This document shows positions 22,934 to 34,534 of a stretch of 64,000 nt of DNA, piece after piece; the first letter of the stretch is position 1, and the number at the start of each line of letters is the position of its first letter. The stretch is taken from assembly GCA_904066235.2 (NCBI GenBank), contig CAJFCV020000004.1, positions 6,200,001 through 6,264,000 of the forward strand. Reading direction: 5' to 3'. The position numbers and the translations under genes were made by a program. The notes under the pieces are model-generated. The model searched no databases, was not told where the DNA came from, and saw nothing but the letters and a program-made list of their open reading frames with translations. This DNA comes from Bursaphelenchus xylophilus. Taxonomy: Eukaryota > Nematoda > Chromadorea > Rhabditida > Aphelenchoididae.

Positions 22934-25900
22934 TCACTCATCATCTGAAAAAGTTGAGATTAGAAATGTTGTAAACATGATCCCATGACGTCATTATTTC
23001 AGACAAATTTCTTTCTTCAATTCAGTAAACACTAGTTAAACCCTTACCGTCGAGAATTCTTTTCTTCACCTTAATTGGTACTTCTTCTTCTTCATCATCC
23101 GAGTCAATTACACGTTTCCTTCCCCGATAGTGTTTCTGATGCTTTTCTTCGTCGAAATTATCATCTGAATCAGAAAGTATTTGAATTTGTCCACTTGTTT
23201 GCTCAGTCTCCACATCCCCCTCTTGCTCAGAATCATTTCCAGTATCATCTAACTCAAAAGGTTTGAACGGTTCCAATTCCCTGCCTAATCTCCGTGTTCC
23301 ATTTCCTTCCTGCTCATTATCTTCTGACAATTCTATTCGTTTCTCTGTGTTCTCTGAAGCGAATTTTGGATTTCCCTCATCAACTTTTTGCTCGTTGTCC
23401 TTAATAAAAGACGGGCCCAATAAATCATCGTCATCCAAATAATTTTCGCCGCCTGATTCAGATGCTGTTGATGGGGAATCCTCACCATCCGATGGGTGTT
23501 CATCTAATTGTTTATTCTCGGCATCAGTTTCCTCATCTTCATACTTATCCTTTACTCTCCTCTTCTTAGCCGGTTTCTTTGTCTTGTTCTTTGGAATCAC
23601 CAAACCAAGTTCTTTGAGATGCCTTTTAACTTGTTTTGGATACCGTTCTTTGGAGAGATTTGAAACGATGAAATCAACAACACTGATTCCTAAATTTCTG
23701 TCAACACTAACGGGCATATAATTACCTTCTGGTTTCTCTTCCAATTCCTCATAATCCTTGTATAACTGCTTTAACTCTTCCTCCAATGCTTCTGGCCATG
23801 TTCCACCATGTGGGTTTTTCTTGTTTTTTGCACTGTAACAGAACATTTATAAGACAAAGTTCAACAAACCACTTACTCATACTCGCCGTACCCTTCTTGG
23901 ATTTCAAAGGCTTCCTTTGCATTCTTAAAGAACAGCAATTCTGCAACCAAACGCTCTCCTCGTTGTTCTAGGTGTTTAAGGAAATGCTTTATAAGGAAAA
24001 ATCCAAATTGAAATAACTCGTAATGCCTGTGTACCTTCCACTGATCTCTCGGGAGACCTTCAAAGTTCTTGTTAACATCCAAGAGAACATTAAACAGAGA
24101 AGCCTAAACAAATAGAGACCGTATTTATGACACCTACCAAATATAACCTTGGGTGGCATCCCTGATCAAACGCGATTCTATGTAGCATTTTGAGGCATGC
24201 CTTGTTGATGGAATCTGTGTTTATTTCGAAATGTCGTAGGAGGTAGATATACCTGCAACAAAATAAAATTTTTAAGTAATCATCTTACCAATAAAGGACA
24301 TCAGGCTTGGCAAAACTAATAACAAAGTCGCTTAATTCGAAAGGTATTTGGACGGTTTCGTATTCTGAGTCATCGACCTTCTGATCTTCATGATCGCTCG
24401 CCGAAGGGCCGACTCCGTCTTCTTCGGACACCGTCTTGTAAACTTTCTGTCTTTCCTCGAAATATTTTTTGGCCTCTTCGGACAGATCGACATTGAATAT
24501 TTCCAAAATATTCTCCATTAACTCTTCCGTAGACGCACACTTGGATCCAAAAGCACTGTCAGGCCATAGGTCTCTTGATGCGTTAAAAAGAGCCACAGCA
24601 TCTAATATGCGTCGCTCTCTTAATGCACTCTGAACCTGGCATAAAGCAAAAGTCCTAAAGAAAATAAAAATTGAAATAATAAACAATCCCTCACTGATGG
24701 GTCTCATCGTCAACGTTTAAAGCAATATCAATAGGTATCAGCCCTTCAGTAGGCTGAATATCTCCACGCAAACACTCATAGAGCTCTTCCTTCAAGGCAT
24801 CCCATGTTCCCTTTAGTTCTTCTTGCTCAGGTTGAACATATTCGAACTGCTCAGACGTATGGACATCCTGATTATTCTTATTTTTTCTAGCCTTCTTCGC
24901 GGGTTTTTTCTTCTTTTTCTTCTCGATTGTCACCAATTGGCCTTTTTTGTAACGTTTCTCCATGACAGCCAAAAAATAATGCGTTCCCATGATTACGTCT
25001 TCCAGCAGTTTTTTGGTCATATTTTGGGGCTAATATACAAATAAACAAAATTTTGCAAGACAACAAATACCTTCAGTTCTCCAAGAATATGGAAGCAGAA
25101 CAGTCGATAGTCATCCTGGTCATATATCTGTGTACAAATCTCATCAAAAGAATCGTTTTCCTTTTCATCGGTAGAGATCGCATATAACCTAAAAGCCAAC
25201 AAAATACAACCAAAAGTGCACTTACAAATGACATACTTCCTTAAAAGTAGAAAGCGAATATTGAGCCCTCAGAACGTAGAGTTTGATATTTGATTTGTCC
25301 GTTTTGAAAAAATCGAAATAAGTCATCGTTTGAGAAACAATATGATTAAAGAAATTAATCGAAAGAACGAAAGATACCTAAAAAAATAATAAATGTATGA
25401 AAAAAGCATACGTTCTCTAAGGGTAATCGTGCCAAACGCATAAATTCGAGAACAAATGTAGCCAGCGAGAAGTAGTTTACGTCATTGTAGACATACAATC
25501 CTTGACGATTTTCTGAAAATGCCTAAAGACTGTAGTAAAAAAAGATTCTTACTGAATCTCTGGTCGAGTCCATCAGTTTGTCGAAACCATTGCTAATCAA
25601 AGAGATACAGTATCCTCGCACCCTCAAAGCCAGTTCTTTGGATATTGTAGAGTTCTCTTTGAAAACTGATTCCATAAAATTCTTGACCAAATATCTTTTT
25701 CCGGGGCCCTTCGCATGTTTCCGCCGTTTTATAATTTCCAAGGGATCATCGGAAATAGGTCTAAACAAATCTTTTTTTTTGTTAAACCTTACTTTTGTAC
25801 GAGTAAGTCATTTTCAGAGTTGAGCGCTGCGTTTTTGATTACATAATTACTTCCTAATTGTCGGGTTTGAAGGCTTCTTCTGGAATCAATCAAATATTTG

Positions 25901-26894
25901 GATTAGGACGATAGAGTTACCTTTTCAGTGCAATTTTGTTGACCTCGTGATCCAACCTGGCCTTTAAAACATTGTCAGCCTCCGTTTTCCTTGTACCTTC
26001 TTCCGATCCAATGCAAGCAATGCTTTCACAGGGCTATAATTCCATACAATCCTAGTCTTAAAGACTTACAAAGCTTCGGAACAATAAAGAAATAATGGCT
26101 AATATATGCACGGCAAGCTCTCTCTCCATCTTATTTCTAGCTATCGAGAAAAGAGTATCACCAACTCCTGACTTCAGGAAAGCGTCTATCATTTGACGTT
26201 TGGAGTTTACATTGACCGAAGAGATCTAAAAACAAATAAATATTTTATAATATCCCCACCTCGGCGCATTTTGGTCCTTCCATTCCAATCGAAAAAGCAT
26301 ATCTTATTAGCATTACAGTTCTGTCAATTAAAATCTTGTCGACTTCTCTGCGATCGACAAGTTCCTAAGACGAAATTTTATTTAATCAGTTAAAACTTAC
26401 CGCATCGTAAAATGTTTTTATTTTGATATTAAGCTTCCGAAACAATTTCTCCGAGCAAAACGCTCCAAGGTTATTAATTAGATTGGCATCAATATCATAA
26501 TATACTTGAACTTCTTCTTCAGTTTCGGGAATTTGAAAACGAAAAACTGATAATGCAGGCTGGCATAAATTTAGGGACAACCTAAACAAATAATGAAATA
26601 GATCTAAAACTAACCTCAAAACAAGCCCGAAATCATCATCACTGCAGTCATCGTTAGCCATGAAAGGAAGGAGGTCATTTTTCAAGATATTTTTTGATAA
26701 ACACATTCTTCTAGCCAGGTGATCATTTCCATCATTGTGCAAAAATCGGATCAAATCATGGATTCCAGCTGTAAACAACAGTTATTACACGAAAAAAATC
26801 AAAACTTACCAATGAAATCAGGTTCCGGTTGATAAATATCTTTGTCCAAAAACCCTAGAGAACTTATTGTAGCCGATATCACGGTCTCTGACAT
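22934..26894 (-). CDS. tim-1: Timeless (TIM-1/Tof1) replication-fork protein
   Basis: Fork protection complex subunit, partner of Tipin, also linked to sister-chromatid cohesion in C. elegans. The first ATG is at 26894 (MSETVISATISSLGFLDKD). Early exons are 26810-26894, 26615-26768 and 26401-26581. Many short exons follow, including a long terminal one (23048-23832). A final 11-nt exon (22934-22944) would end the protein in DDE; reading through the last donor instead ends at 23022. N-terminal timeless signatures include GIHDLIRFLHNDGNDHLARR, PISDDPLEIIKRRKHAKGPG and a C-terminal KHLGLVIPKNK-like region. The tail is highly acidic with basic patches (KKPAKKRRVKDKY, SDDEEEEVPIKVKKR). Middle exon borders were not all traced. 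Confidence 0.88.
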
Positions 26895-27466
26895 TATATA
26901 CTAATCACTCACTGGTCTTATTCAAATTATAAGCCAGGAAATCAATTATTATTTCGGTAATAATAAATTAGTTATTATTCTTCTCTCGATATCGAGAGAA
27001 AATTTTAGAAAACCCACAATTTTAGAAAATTAATAAAACGCCAAACCGCCACTTGACGTTCAGGAGTTTGCGTGGTGGAACCAAGAAAAAAAATCTCGTA
27101 GGAAGTAGAATTTTTTTGCTCTCTGGATAAAAATTTGTCTTTATTTCAATCTTGGTACCGAAACAAACGGAAATGTTTTTCTATAGATGACCTCTAATAA
27201 GTTCACTTGTAGCTGCAAAAATTCATGCTTTGTAGATTTGTCGCGAAATTTTACCTGTTTGTCGGTATTATGTAGTGAGCACTCTGTCGCATCGAGAATC
27301 GCATCGCCGCCGAGAAAATGAATTGGCAAAGTCAAATTGATTTTCACTTTAGCGGCGCAATTTGCTGCAGCGACATTGCGCTCGTTATTTTCCCGACAGG
27401 CTGACTTTCATTGTAGCTTTAACAGATCGTGTGAATAAGTTTTCAGTTTCATTTCAGGCTCTGACA
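26895..27466. promoter_or_regulatory. Divergent promoter region, timeless/ATP synthase gamma
   Basis: A 572-bp start-to-start region shared by two divergent housekeeping genes. It contains AT-rich runs and a perfect 20-bp palindrome at 26981-27000. A TTTCAG at 27452-27457, just upstream of the ATP synthase gamma ATG, is a probable trans-splice acceptor. Confidence 0.6.
26981..27000. repeat. Perfect 20-bp palindrome TTCTCTCGATATCGAGAGAA
   Basis: Self-complementary without a spacer, 87 bp upstream of the timeless start. Size and position suggest a dimeric transcription-factor site in a divergent promoter, though no factor can be named. Confidence 0.75.
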
Positions 27467-28489
27467 ATGTTGCGTCAAGGGCTGAGCCTTGCGTCCACCA
27501 CCGGCAGCCTTGTCCAATGTGAGAGGGGTTTTGCCACCCTCAAGGACATTTCCATCCGTCTGAAGTCGGTCAAGAACATTCAAAAGATCACAAAGTCTAT
27601 GAAGATGGTGGCTGCAGCTAAATATGCCAAGGCCGAGCGTGATCTTAAGGGTGCTCGGTCTTATGGTCAAGGTGCTCAAGCGTTCTTTGATAACTTGGAA
27701 CTTACTAATGCTGAGGAGACTGCTCCGAAGCCAGGAACCAAAAAACTTCTGGTCTTGATCACCTCCGACAGAGGTCTCTGTGGAGCTGTTCACTCTTCCA
27801 TCATTAAGGTTAGTTTTCTTATGAGTTTTTGCTTTTAATTCTAGGTGGGTATGAATTTCGAATATTTTTAGGAGACAAAGCATATCTTTGCTAATAAGCC
27901 AGCTGACGTCGAGTATAAAATTGTTGCTATTGGTGATAAGGCCAAGATTGGTCTTCAACGGCTTGTTGGAAATTCTTTCCTTTTCTCCGGAAATGAAATC
28001 GGCAGAGCTCCACCAACTTTTGAAGATGCTTCCATCGCTGCCAATGCCATCCTTAACTCTGGATATGAGTTCAACGATGGAGCTATCATCTACAATTTCT
28101 TCAAGACTGTTGTGTCTTATGAGACCAAGGTTCTTCCTTTGGTTCCCATTGAGACCATCCGAGCCAACGAGAACTTGAATGTCTATGATTCAGTGGATGA
28201 TGATGTTCTCAAGAGTTACACCGAGTACTCATTGGCCCAATTGATCTACTATGCTATGAAAGAGAGCGCAACTAGCGAACAGGCTAGCAGAATGACAGCT
28301 ATGGATGGTGCCAGCAAGAACGCCGGTAAGATTTTTTAGCTATTACAATTTTGTGTTCTCCGACTGCTTTTCATACAATGTTTTTTAGGTGAGATGATTG
28401 ACAAGCTGACTCTCCAATTCAACAGAACTCGCCAGGCTGTTATTACTAGAGAATTAATTGAGATCATCTCTGGAGCTGCTGCCGTCTAA
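27467..28489 (+). CDS. ATP5F1C: Mitochondrial F1 ATP synthase gamma subunit
   Basis: Rotor shaft of the F1 ATPase in the mitochondrial matrix. Exons 27467-27808, 27872-28325 and 28389-28489 join in frame for 298 residues. The N-terminus is a mitochondrial presequence ([25 protein letters not shown]). It is followed by the conserved [20 protein letters not shown] and [14 protein letters not shown] coiled-coil helix, [16 protein letters not shown] in the middle, and the C-terminal coiled-coil helix with [20 protein letters not shown] and [17 protein letters not shown]. The ATG follows TTTCAG|GCTCTGACA, a likely SL acceptor. Exportin-4 begins 148 bp downstream, so an operon is possible. Confidence 0.98.
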
Positions 28490-28637
28490 GGCGTCTAATC
28501 ATTAGTTGATATTGTTCATTAGATTGAGTAAATCGAGGATCTTAATTTTTGACGGTTGGTAGTTGTTAGAGTAAGGTCGAAGCCAGCGTCGCAACTGTAT
28601 TTTGAGTAGTAATTAAGGTTTGTTATAACTCATTAAG

Positions 28638-31600
28638 ATGGAAAACCCATCGGAACTTTCCAATGAGATTGCTAAAATGGAGGAGGCGGCCAGAATATTG
28701 ATGGGAGAAAACTCGCCGCTGCATCAGAGACGAGAAGCCGAGAGTTATTTTGTCCAAATGAAGGAAGCCGGCTTAGATCCTAATATATGCAGAGTTATCT
28801 TAGGTAAGTGTCGCAGATTGTTTGACCTATGCTTGGTAGAAACGACAAGAGAACCGGTTGTCATGTTTCAAATTGCCCAATGTTTATGCTCTTCATTGGT
28901 CAAGAATTTTGTTACCTCGAATAAACAGGATTTGATAAACATATGCACTTATATGCTCGAAATGCCTTTAAAATCAAATCAGTAAGTCGCTCTGTTAATG
29001 AATGCCAAGATTAAGGCTGCCTGGATATGTCGTAGCAGAGGTGTTGAAGGTGGCGGCCACGTTAGTCAAAAGGGGAATCATCGCAAGTGATCCGTGGGAT
29101 GTCGAGTTTGTTTTAGAATTTATCAGCAAACTTCTGGACAGCGAGGAAGAAAATATGGTTAGTACGAATTCTCAATCGTTATGAAGTGTTTGATTTAGCA
29201 AGCACTTGGGCTCCGCGTTGTTGAAGCCATATCCATCGAATTCTCAACCATGTGGAGAGCTTCTTCGAATATGGGATTTGATTTCCATCACAAGGCAAAG
29301 AGAAAGTTTGAGGTATGTTAATTCATTTGCCTATTTAGTTTTTTCTTTAGGAGATCATGCTTAAGAGGTTTATGCAAATGTCCCTATCTGCCTTGTCGAG
29401 GATTATTTCCAGTTCGTCATCAGTAAACGAACGGGTTTGCGATCGGTTTCTGAAAGTTGCCGTGATTGTACTACAATGGAATTTTACAACGAGTATTAAA
29501 ACAGCGTTTCTCAAAGTTAACCTGTACTCCATGAACTCTGCTGTGGCTCTCCGACCACCTCCTTCTTGGGCCGATCTATTCACAAATGATGACCTTTTGC
29601 CATTCTTCTTTGGACTTCATAAGAAAGTACGGCATAATTCCCAGCTAGCCGAGAATTCCTTGTCCTGCATTACTCAACTAGCTGCCGTCATGGGAAGTTG
29701 TTTAGACAACAGATCCAAGGAGAAAGTGGCCGGAGTTCCTCAACCCCATGACTTATATGTTCAAAGGTTTTGCAGCAATCTTATAGAAACATTCCAGGAG
29801 TAAGTTATTTACTTATGATTGTACACCGCTGGTTTAATTTGGACTGGTCTGAAACTCAAAAACGGGTCTTCAACAAGTTTTTTGTACTGTCGCAAAATAC
29901 TGATTTGTGGCACAAAAATTTGCATTGCTTTATCACTTTGCATTTTCACAACTATGCTTGAGGGAGAAGCTTCATTCGGTTTAAATTAGCTTTAGCGTCA
30001 GCACTGTTCATTATATGTTTTATCGGGGAATGTAATGAAGTATGTATTTTTTCATGAAAATATTTGCATCGCTGGGGGATTTACGATTTTGTTTTTGCAT
30101 AAAATGTATGCGATGTATCCGGGTATGCCAGACCGAATGAAGGCTGAATATGAAAAGAAAAATATGAACAATATGAAAACTGGGTTTCCGTTTTTTTACT
30201 GCCCGGGGTCATTTGGCAACTTTTTGAACTTTTTTCGACTTTATGTTACGTAATCTTATACACCTCTATATTTTTCGAAATTTCGTCTAGACAGACCAAA
30301 ATTTGCTAAATTATATATTCATTCAGCATCTCGGTTCATATTCAGTCAGGCAACCTATAATTGTCTTCTCTTAGTTGTTTCCCATATGAGGTGCTTCCGT
30401 TTACAACGTCGCTTCATCGGATCTTTAGTCATCACCCAATGCCAATCTTTAAGAGATTTCCCGATGACCTGATGGGAAGCTTTGTTAATTTCATTGTGTA
30501 TTGGTGTGGACAACTGGCTCAACCATCTATGATGGAGGTAACTGCTTTTAAAAGATACGCTTTGGTTTTTTATCGCATATCTTTTTGTTTTTTGCAGCAG
30601 AAAGATGACGAAAGTGTCTTGGTTGAGGCGTATACTCATTGTTTGACATGCTGGGGCATTCTTCTTCGATCTTGTCCAACATTTCCTAAGGCATCGCATG
30701 ATTTGATTGAAGCTGAAAATTCCAAAGTGATTGAGTCGTTCCTCAAAGCAATCCTGGCTCCGCCTTTTGGATCTAGAAGTATTTCGGACGACGACGCTGC
30801 TGATATGGAGGATGAGGAGTTGGACGACACACAGTATTACAGTATTATTCTCAACAATGTCGGCGTCTTCTGTCGTCTTTCTATTGATAGTTTCTCTGAG
30901 TTTGTGATTAGGTATGTCTGCATTTCTGCAATGATGTCGTTTTAAGGGTGTTTCATGAGCGTATCCAACAACGAACTTTAATCATGTCTGGCCAGATATC
31001 AGAGCAGGAGAGAATTTTATGGCTGGAGGATATTCATTGGATTTTGTTAATGGTCGGTATGTTAAACTCGTTAAAATTGTATGGTCGATTTAGGCTCTTT
31101 CTTCCATGACTCTGACCGTGAGATCTATATGTACCTCGAACGTGGATACTCCTCCAAGAAGTTTCAGCTACTGGATATGGCTACGTTTATTCTACAATGC
31201 GCTTCCAGTGATGAGTTCCAACCACCCGAATCTACAGATAATATCTCTATGTAAGGCATACACACCATTTTTATAAATTTTTAGAATCATCGGTCTGGTA
31301 TGTCACTGGTTTGGCATCGCTTATAGATCTCTGGACACCGAAGGAGACAAGAGTAGAATTGTTAGTGCTGAACTGTATCGCACCAGTTTCCTAACCTTCT
31401 CCGTCCTAATTAATTTTCTGACTAACCTTAACGATGAAACTCCATCTCAATTCTTCGAGGACGCTGATCCGAATTCGTCTGCTCCGATGCCTGTTCTTCC
31501 ATCGAATGGAGAGTTTTCAGTTCAACTTATCGACTTTATCATAAAGCAAATTTTTACTGCCTTCAAAACCTTCCCAGCCGAGAAAAAGTGAGGATAATTA

Positions 31601-33372
31601 ACAGAAGGGATAACTGCAAAAATGGGTGATGCGCGGTTGGGTGGCGAGTTCCGGTGATCCGGCCTTTGGGTGTTGCGTATTTGGGTGGCTCGCGTACAGT
31701 AGAATATGGTTGTGTTTCAAAATCTAGGGGCAATTTCCAAAATAACGTTAAAAATCGGGGAAGGAGTTATGAACCCCATTACCACTTGCCTGGGTCAAAT
31801 ACGCCACTGATAACCAACGAAATTGTTACCTCTGTTTAGACTATGCAACGCGGCCGTCGGTCTCCTTCTGCAAGAATCGGAAAAAAGGGCCGAATTCATT
31901 GCGAAGAGTCCTCTGCTTTATGAATTGATATCCACCATCACGTTAGAACGTCTTCCAGCAAGGAGGAATTTCATGACCTGTCTGGTTACCATTGGATCCA
32001 ATGTAAACTCTACTCGAGAACGAGAGCAAATGCATGATATGGTAACGAGTATAAAAGAGTTCACTTTAATCCTGGTCTTTTAAGATACTTAAACCAATGG
32101 CAGCCCGATTTATGGAGGCGTCGCAGCAGTATTTCGCTGGAAACATGAACATCATACCTCATCTTGTTGATCTGCTTGAATGCTTTAGTGGCATTGCAAG
32201 AGCTGCTCAGATTGAAAGTGGTTCTATTCTCTATGGTATGCTATCGTATGAATATAAAGAGTTTTAGAGTTTCTATTACCAATATTAAGAGTGTCTTGCA
32301 ATATGATAAGGATTGCCGTTGACTCGCAACTATTGGTCGAAGCTATCCTCGATGTTTTCCACAAGGTTGCCACTACTGTCTTTGTTTTTATGGATCTCAA
32401 GAATAACGGAAGTGAAGAAGAAAACAGCTTTATCATGTTGTTGATGGAATTATTGGACAACTATAAGGAAAGCCAGATGAGAAGATTCAACAGAGGGCGG
32501 GCATTTGCTGATCTAGAGCAGGAGGAACAGATTGCAGACTTAGTAATGCTTCTGAAGATTATTTCAAACACGATTTCTAAGCCTTACATTATGTACGGTT
32601 CCCCCAGTGACGTGTCGGACCATTTATCATTGCCTTTATGTCAGAAAAGTGGGTTTTAGTTAAGGATCGTAATGAAATTTATTTAGCTCTGAACATGATG
32701 TTGCCTTTGATGTGCGAAGACTGTTTGCAATTACCCTCTTTAAGCGGTGCTTTCTTCCGCCTTCTGCAGCACATCACGGAATGTTGCCCAACGGTGTTCT
32801 TGTCTCTCGATGAGCTGAATGTAAATCAATTGTTCGTCTGCTTCTCGTGGGCATTAAGTGGAGCTGCCTCAACTGAACCTACTAGGTTGACCCTCGACTG
32901 TATTGCAACCATAACTAAGACGCTGTCCAACAGCACAGATACAGCAAACGGAGGTTTTACCGTAAGGATGTTCAAGGATCTATGTGGGGTAAATATTGCT
33001 TTTTCTCAAAGTAAACAATGGAAAACATTATATAGCATTTTAATACTTGCAGAAAAGCTTTGAAATGGCTGTTCACTCGACAGCCGAAGTGGAACTTCAC
33101 GGCAGTGCAATTAAAGCGGTGTTCGGGTTCATCGCTCTTAATAAGGTAAGGCTCCGTCTGATGTAGTATAATTTTGTGTTTAGAGCTTCTTCATGGAATA
33201 TGTAAACTCGGTTATATCTCGCCCAGAGAATGAAGCTAAGCGGGAGTTTGCGGTAAAAGCTTTTATGGATCTGATCCCTCAGAGCGAGAGTCTTAATACC
33301 CGGCAAGAATATAAAGCCTTTAGCGACCGATTCGAAAAGTTCTTGGAGATAGCCGACACACTCATCATCTAG
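28638..33372 (+). CDS. XPO4: Exportin-4 (XPO4)
   Basis: Importin-beta-family receptor exporting Smad3 and eIF5A in vertebrates. Traced exons: 28638-28981, 29010-29157, 29199-29312, 29351-29799, 30375-30537, 30598-30911, 30947-31056, 31094-31250, 31285-31587, 31840-32041, 32085-32235, 32268-about 32597, about 32645-32988, 33053-33145 and 33184-33372. Similarity to human exportin-4 is seen in PGYVVAEVLKVAATLVKRG, SADPWDVEF-like and VEAISIEFS segments, the FHHKAKRKFEE region, QWNFTTSIKTAF, HNSQLAENSLSCITQLAA and NMMLPLMCEDCLQLPSL. Intron 1 is only 28 nt. Intron 4 (29800-30374) is 575 nt. The junction near 32598-32645 uses a poor donor (GTTCCC), and a sequence error or another junction is possible there. 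The protein is slightly shorter than in mammals. Confidence 0.88.
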
Positions 33373-33471
33373 AGGTATTCAACTGTAAGCGGGGTTTTAA
33401 GGTTCGTGATCAATTGCCAATAATTTATTCTCATAATATTGTTATTTGATACGCTTTACACGAGCCTTGTA

Positions 33472-34370
33472 TTATATAAACTTATTTGTTTTTAACTCCG
33501 ATAATAACTGGGTTACCTTATGTTTGGTGTCTTCCGGGCTAGTTACAGTATGGCCAATAGTACGCTTGTCTTCGTAGATCTCATAATCATTCCCACCCTA
33601 AAACGTCGAACTATAATTCACTCAGATATAATTACCGGAGCAGTTTTGTCGCCAAAAAAGTGTATGCGTTCGTATTTTCTTTCCAAATATTGCAAACAGA
33701 AAGTTTTATCCCATCCATTAGGGAAGATGTCAATGCTTATCTGACCACCAATTGAAAACGTCAGACCATAATCACTGAATCTCTCCTTCAATACTTTGAC
33801 AAAATCAGCTCTGATCCCATGAACGAGGTCGTATCTATTGAACTCCTCACGTTCTTCTTGAGAGCAATTCCGACCGATCGGAGAAACATTAAGCATACCC
33901 TGCCATACAACTTTAGTCAGATCGGAACTTACTTTTCGATACTCGACAAAAGTTCCTCGTTTGATCGGGATCTTTAATTTCGCGATATAATCAAGGCAGA
34001 AGTTGACCACATCCTGAAGTTTTTCCTCACCGAGCTTGTCTCTTATTGACTAAAACGGTTTAAACAAAAGCCAGATAAGTTACCATTGTTGGTAGCTGCT
34101 CAGCCCCTTTGAACCCAACTAACCCATTTTCGGTGAAAATATAACTTAGTTCAGTTTTCAGTAGTTCAAGATCTGAACCGAGTTGCTCCACGACTTTGTT
34201 CAGATCGGATCCTCCAACCACTCCAATGTCCACAGTCTTACCCACGCCGACTAAGAAGTCCTTGAGATCCGTTGAAATATTCTGAACACTAATTTTATAC
34301 TTCCTGGTGTTCTCACCTGTCTAGGCTTTGTCAAAGTCCCATCGACGTCAAATAAGAGTATGGTAGACAT
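33472..34370 (-). CDS. Phosphomannomutase (PMM2-type, HAD superfamily)
   Basis: Cytosolic enzyme converting mannose-6-phosphate to mannose-1-phosphate for GDP-mannose and N-glycan synthesis. Four exons on the minus strand: 34317-34370, 34084-34281, 33636-34049 and 33472-33597, in frame for 263 residues. The HAD nucleophile motif FDVDGTL is at residues 7-13. Other family blocks are [87 protein letters not shown] and, across the last junction, HFFGDKTAP joined to [10 protein letters not shown]. Length fits the family (about 250 residues). It starts 164 bp downstream of the unc-24 stop on the same strand, so it could be the downstream gene of an operon. Confidence 0.97.
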
Positions 34371-34534
34371 GATAGAGTCCCCTCAAAGTTGAAGCGCCTT
34401 TTAAATAAAAAAAAATACACGTGGCAAACACCTCTGAATCCATAACACACGTCGCCTCCCCCGATAAGTAAATTGCAGTAGAATGGACCTCTTTACAACA
34501 ACAATTCGACTTAAAAATAAGTTTATTTACAAAA

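Noticed and set aside
30035..30253. 72-codon frame in exportin-4 intron 4
   Set aside because: AT-rich, low-complexity peptide without family resemblance; the exportin-4 frame is continuous when the whole 29800-30374 segment is removed.
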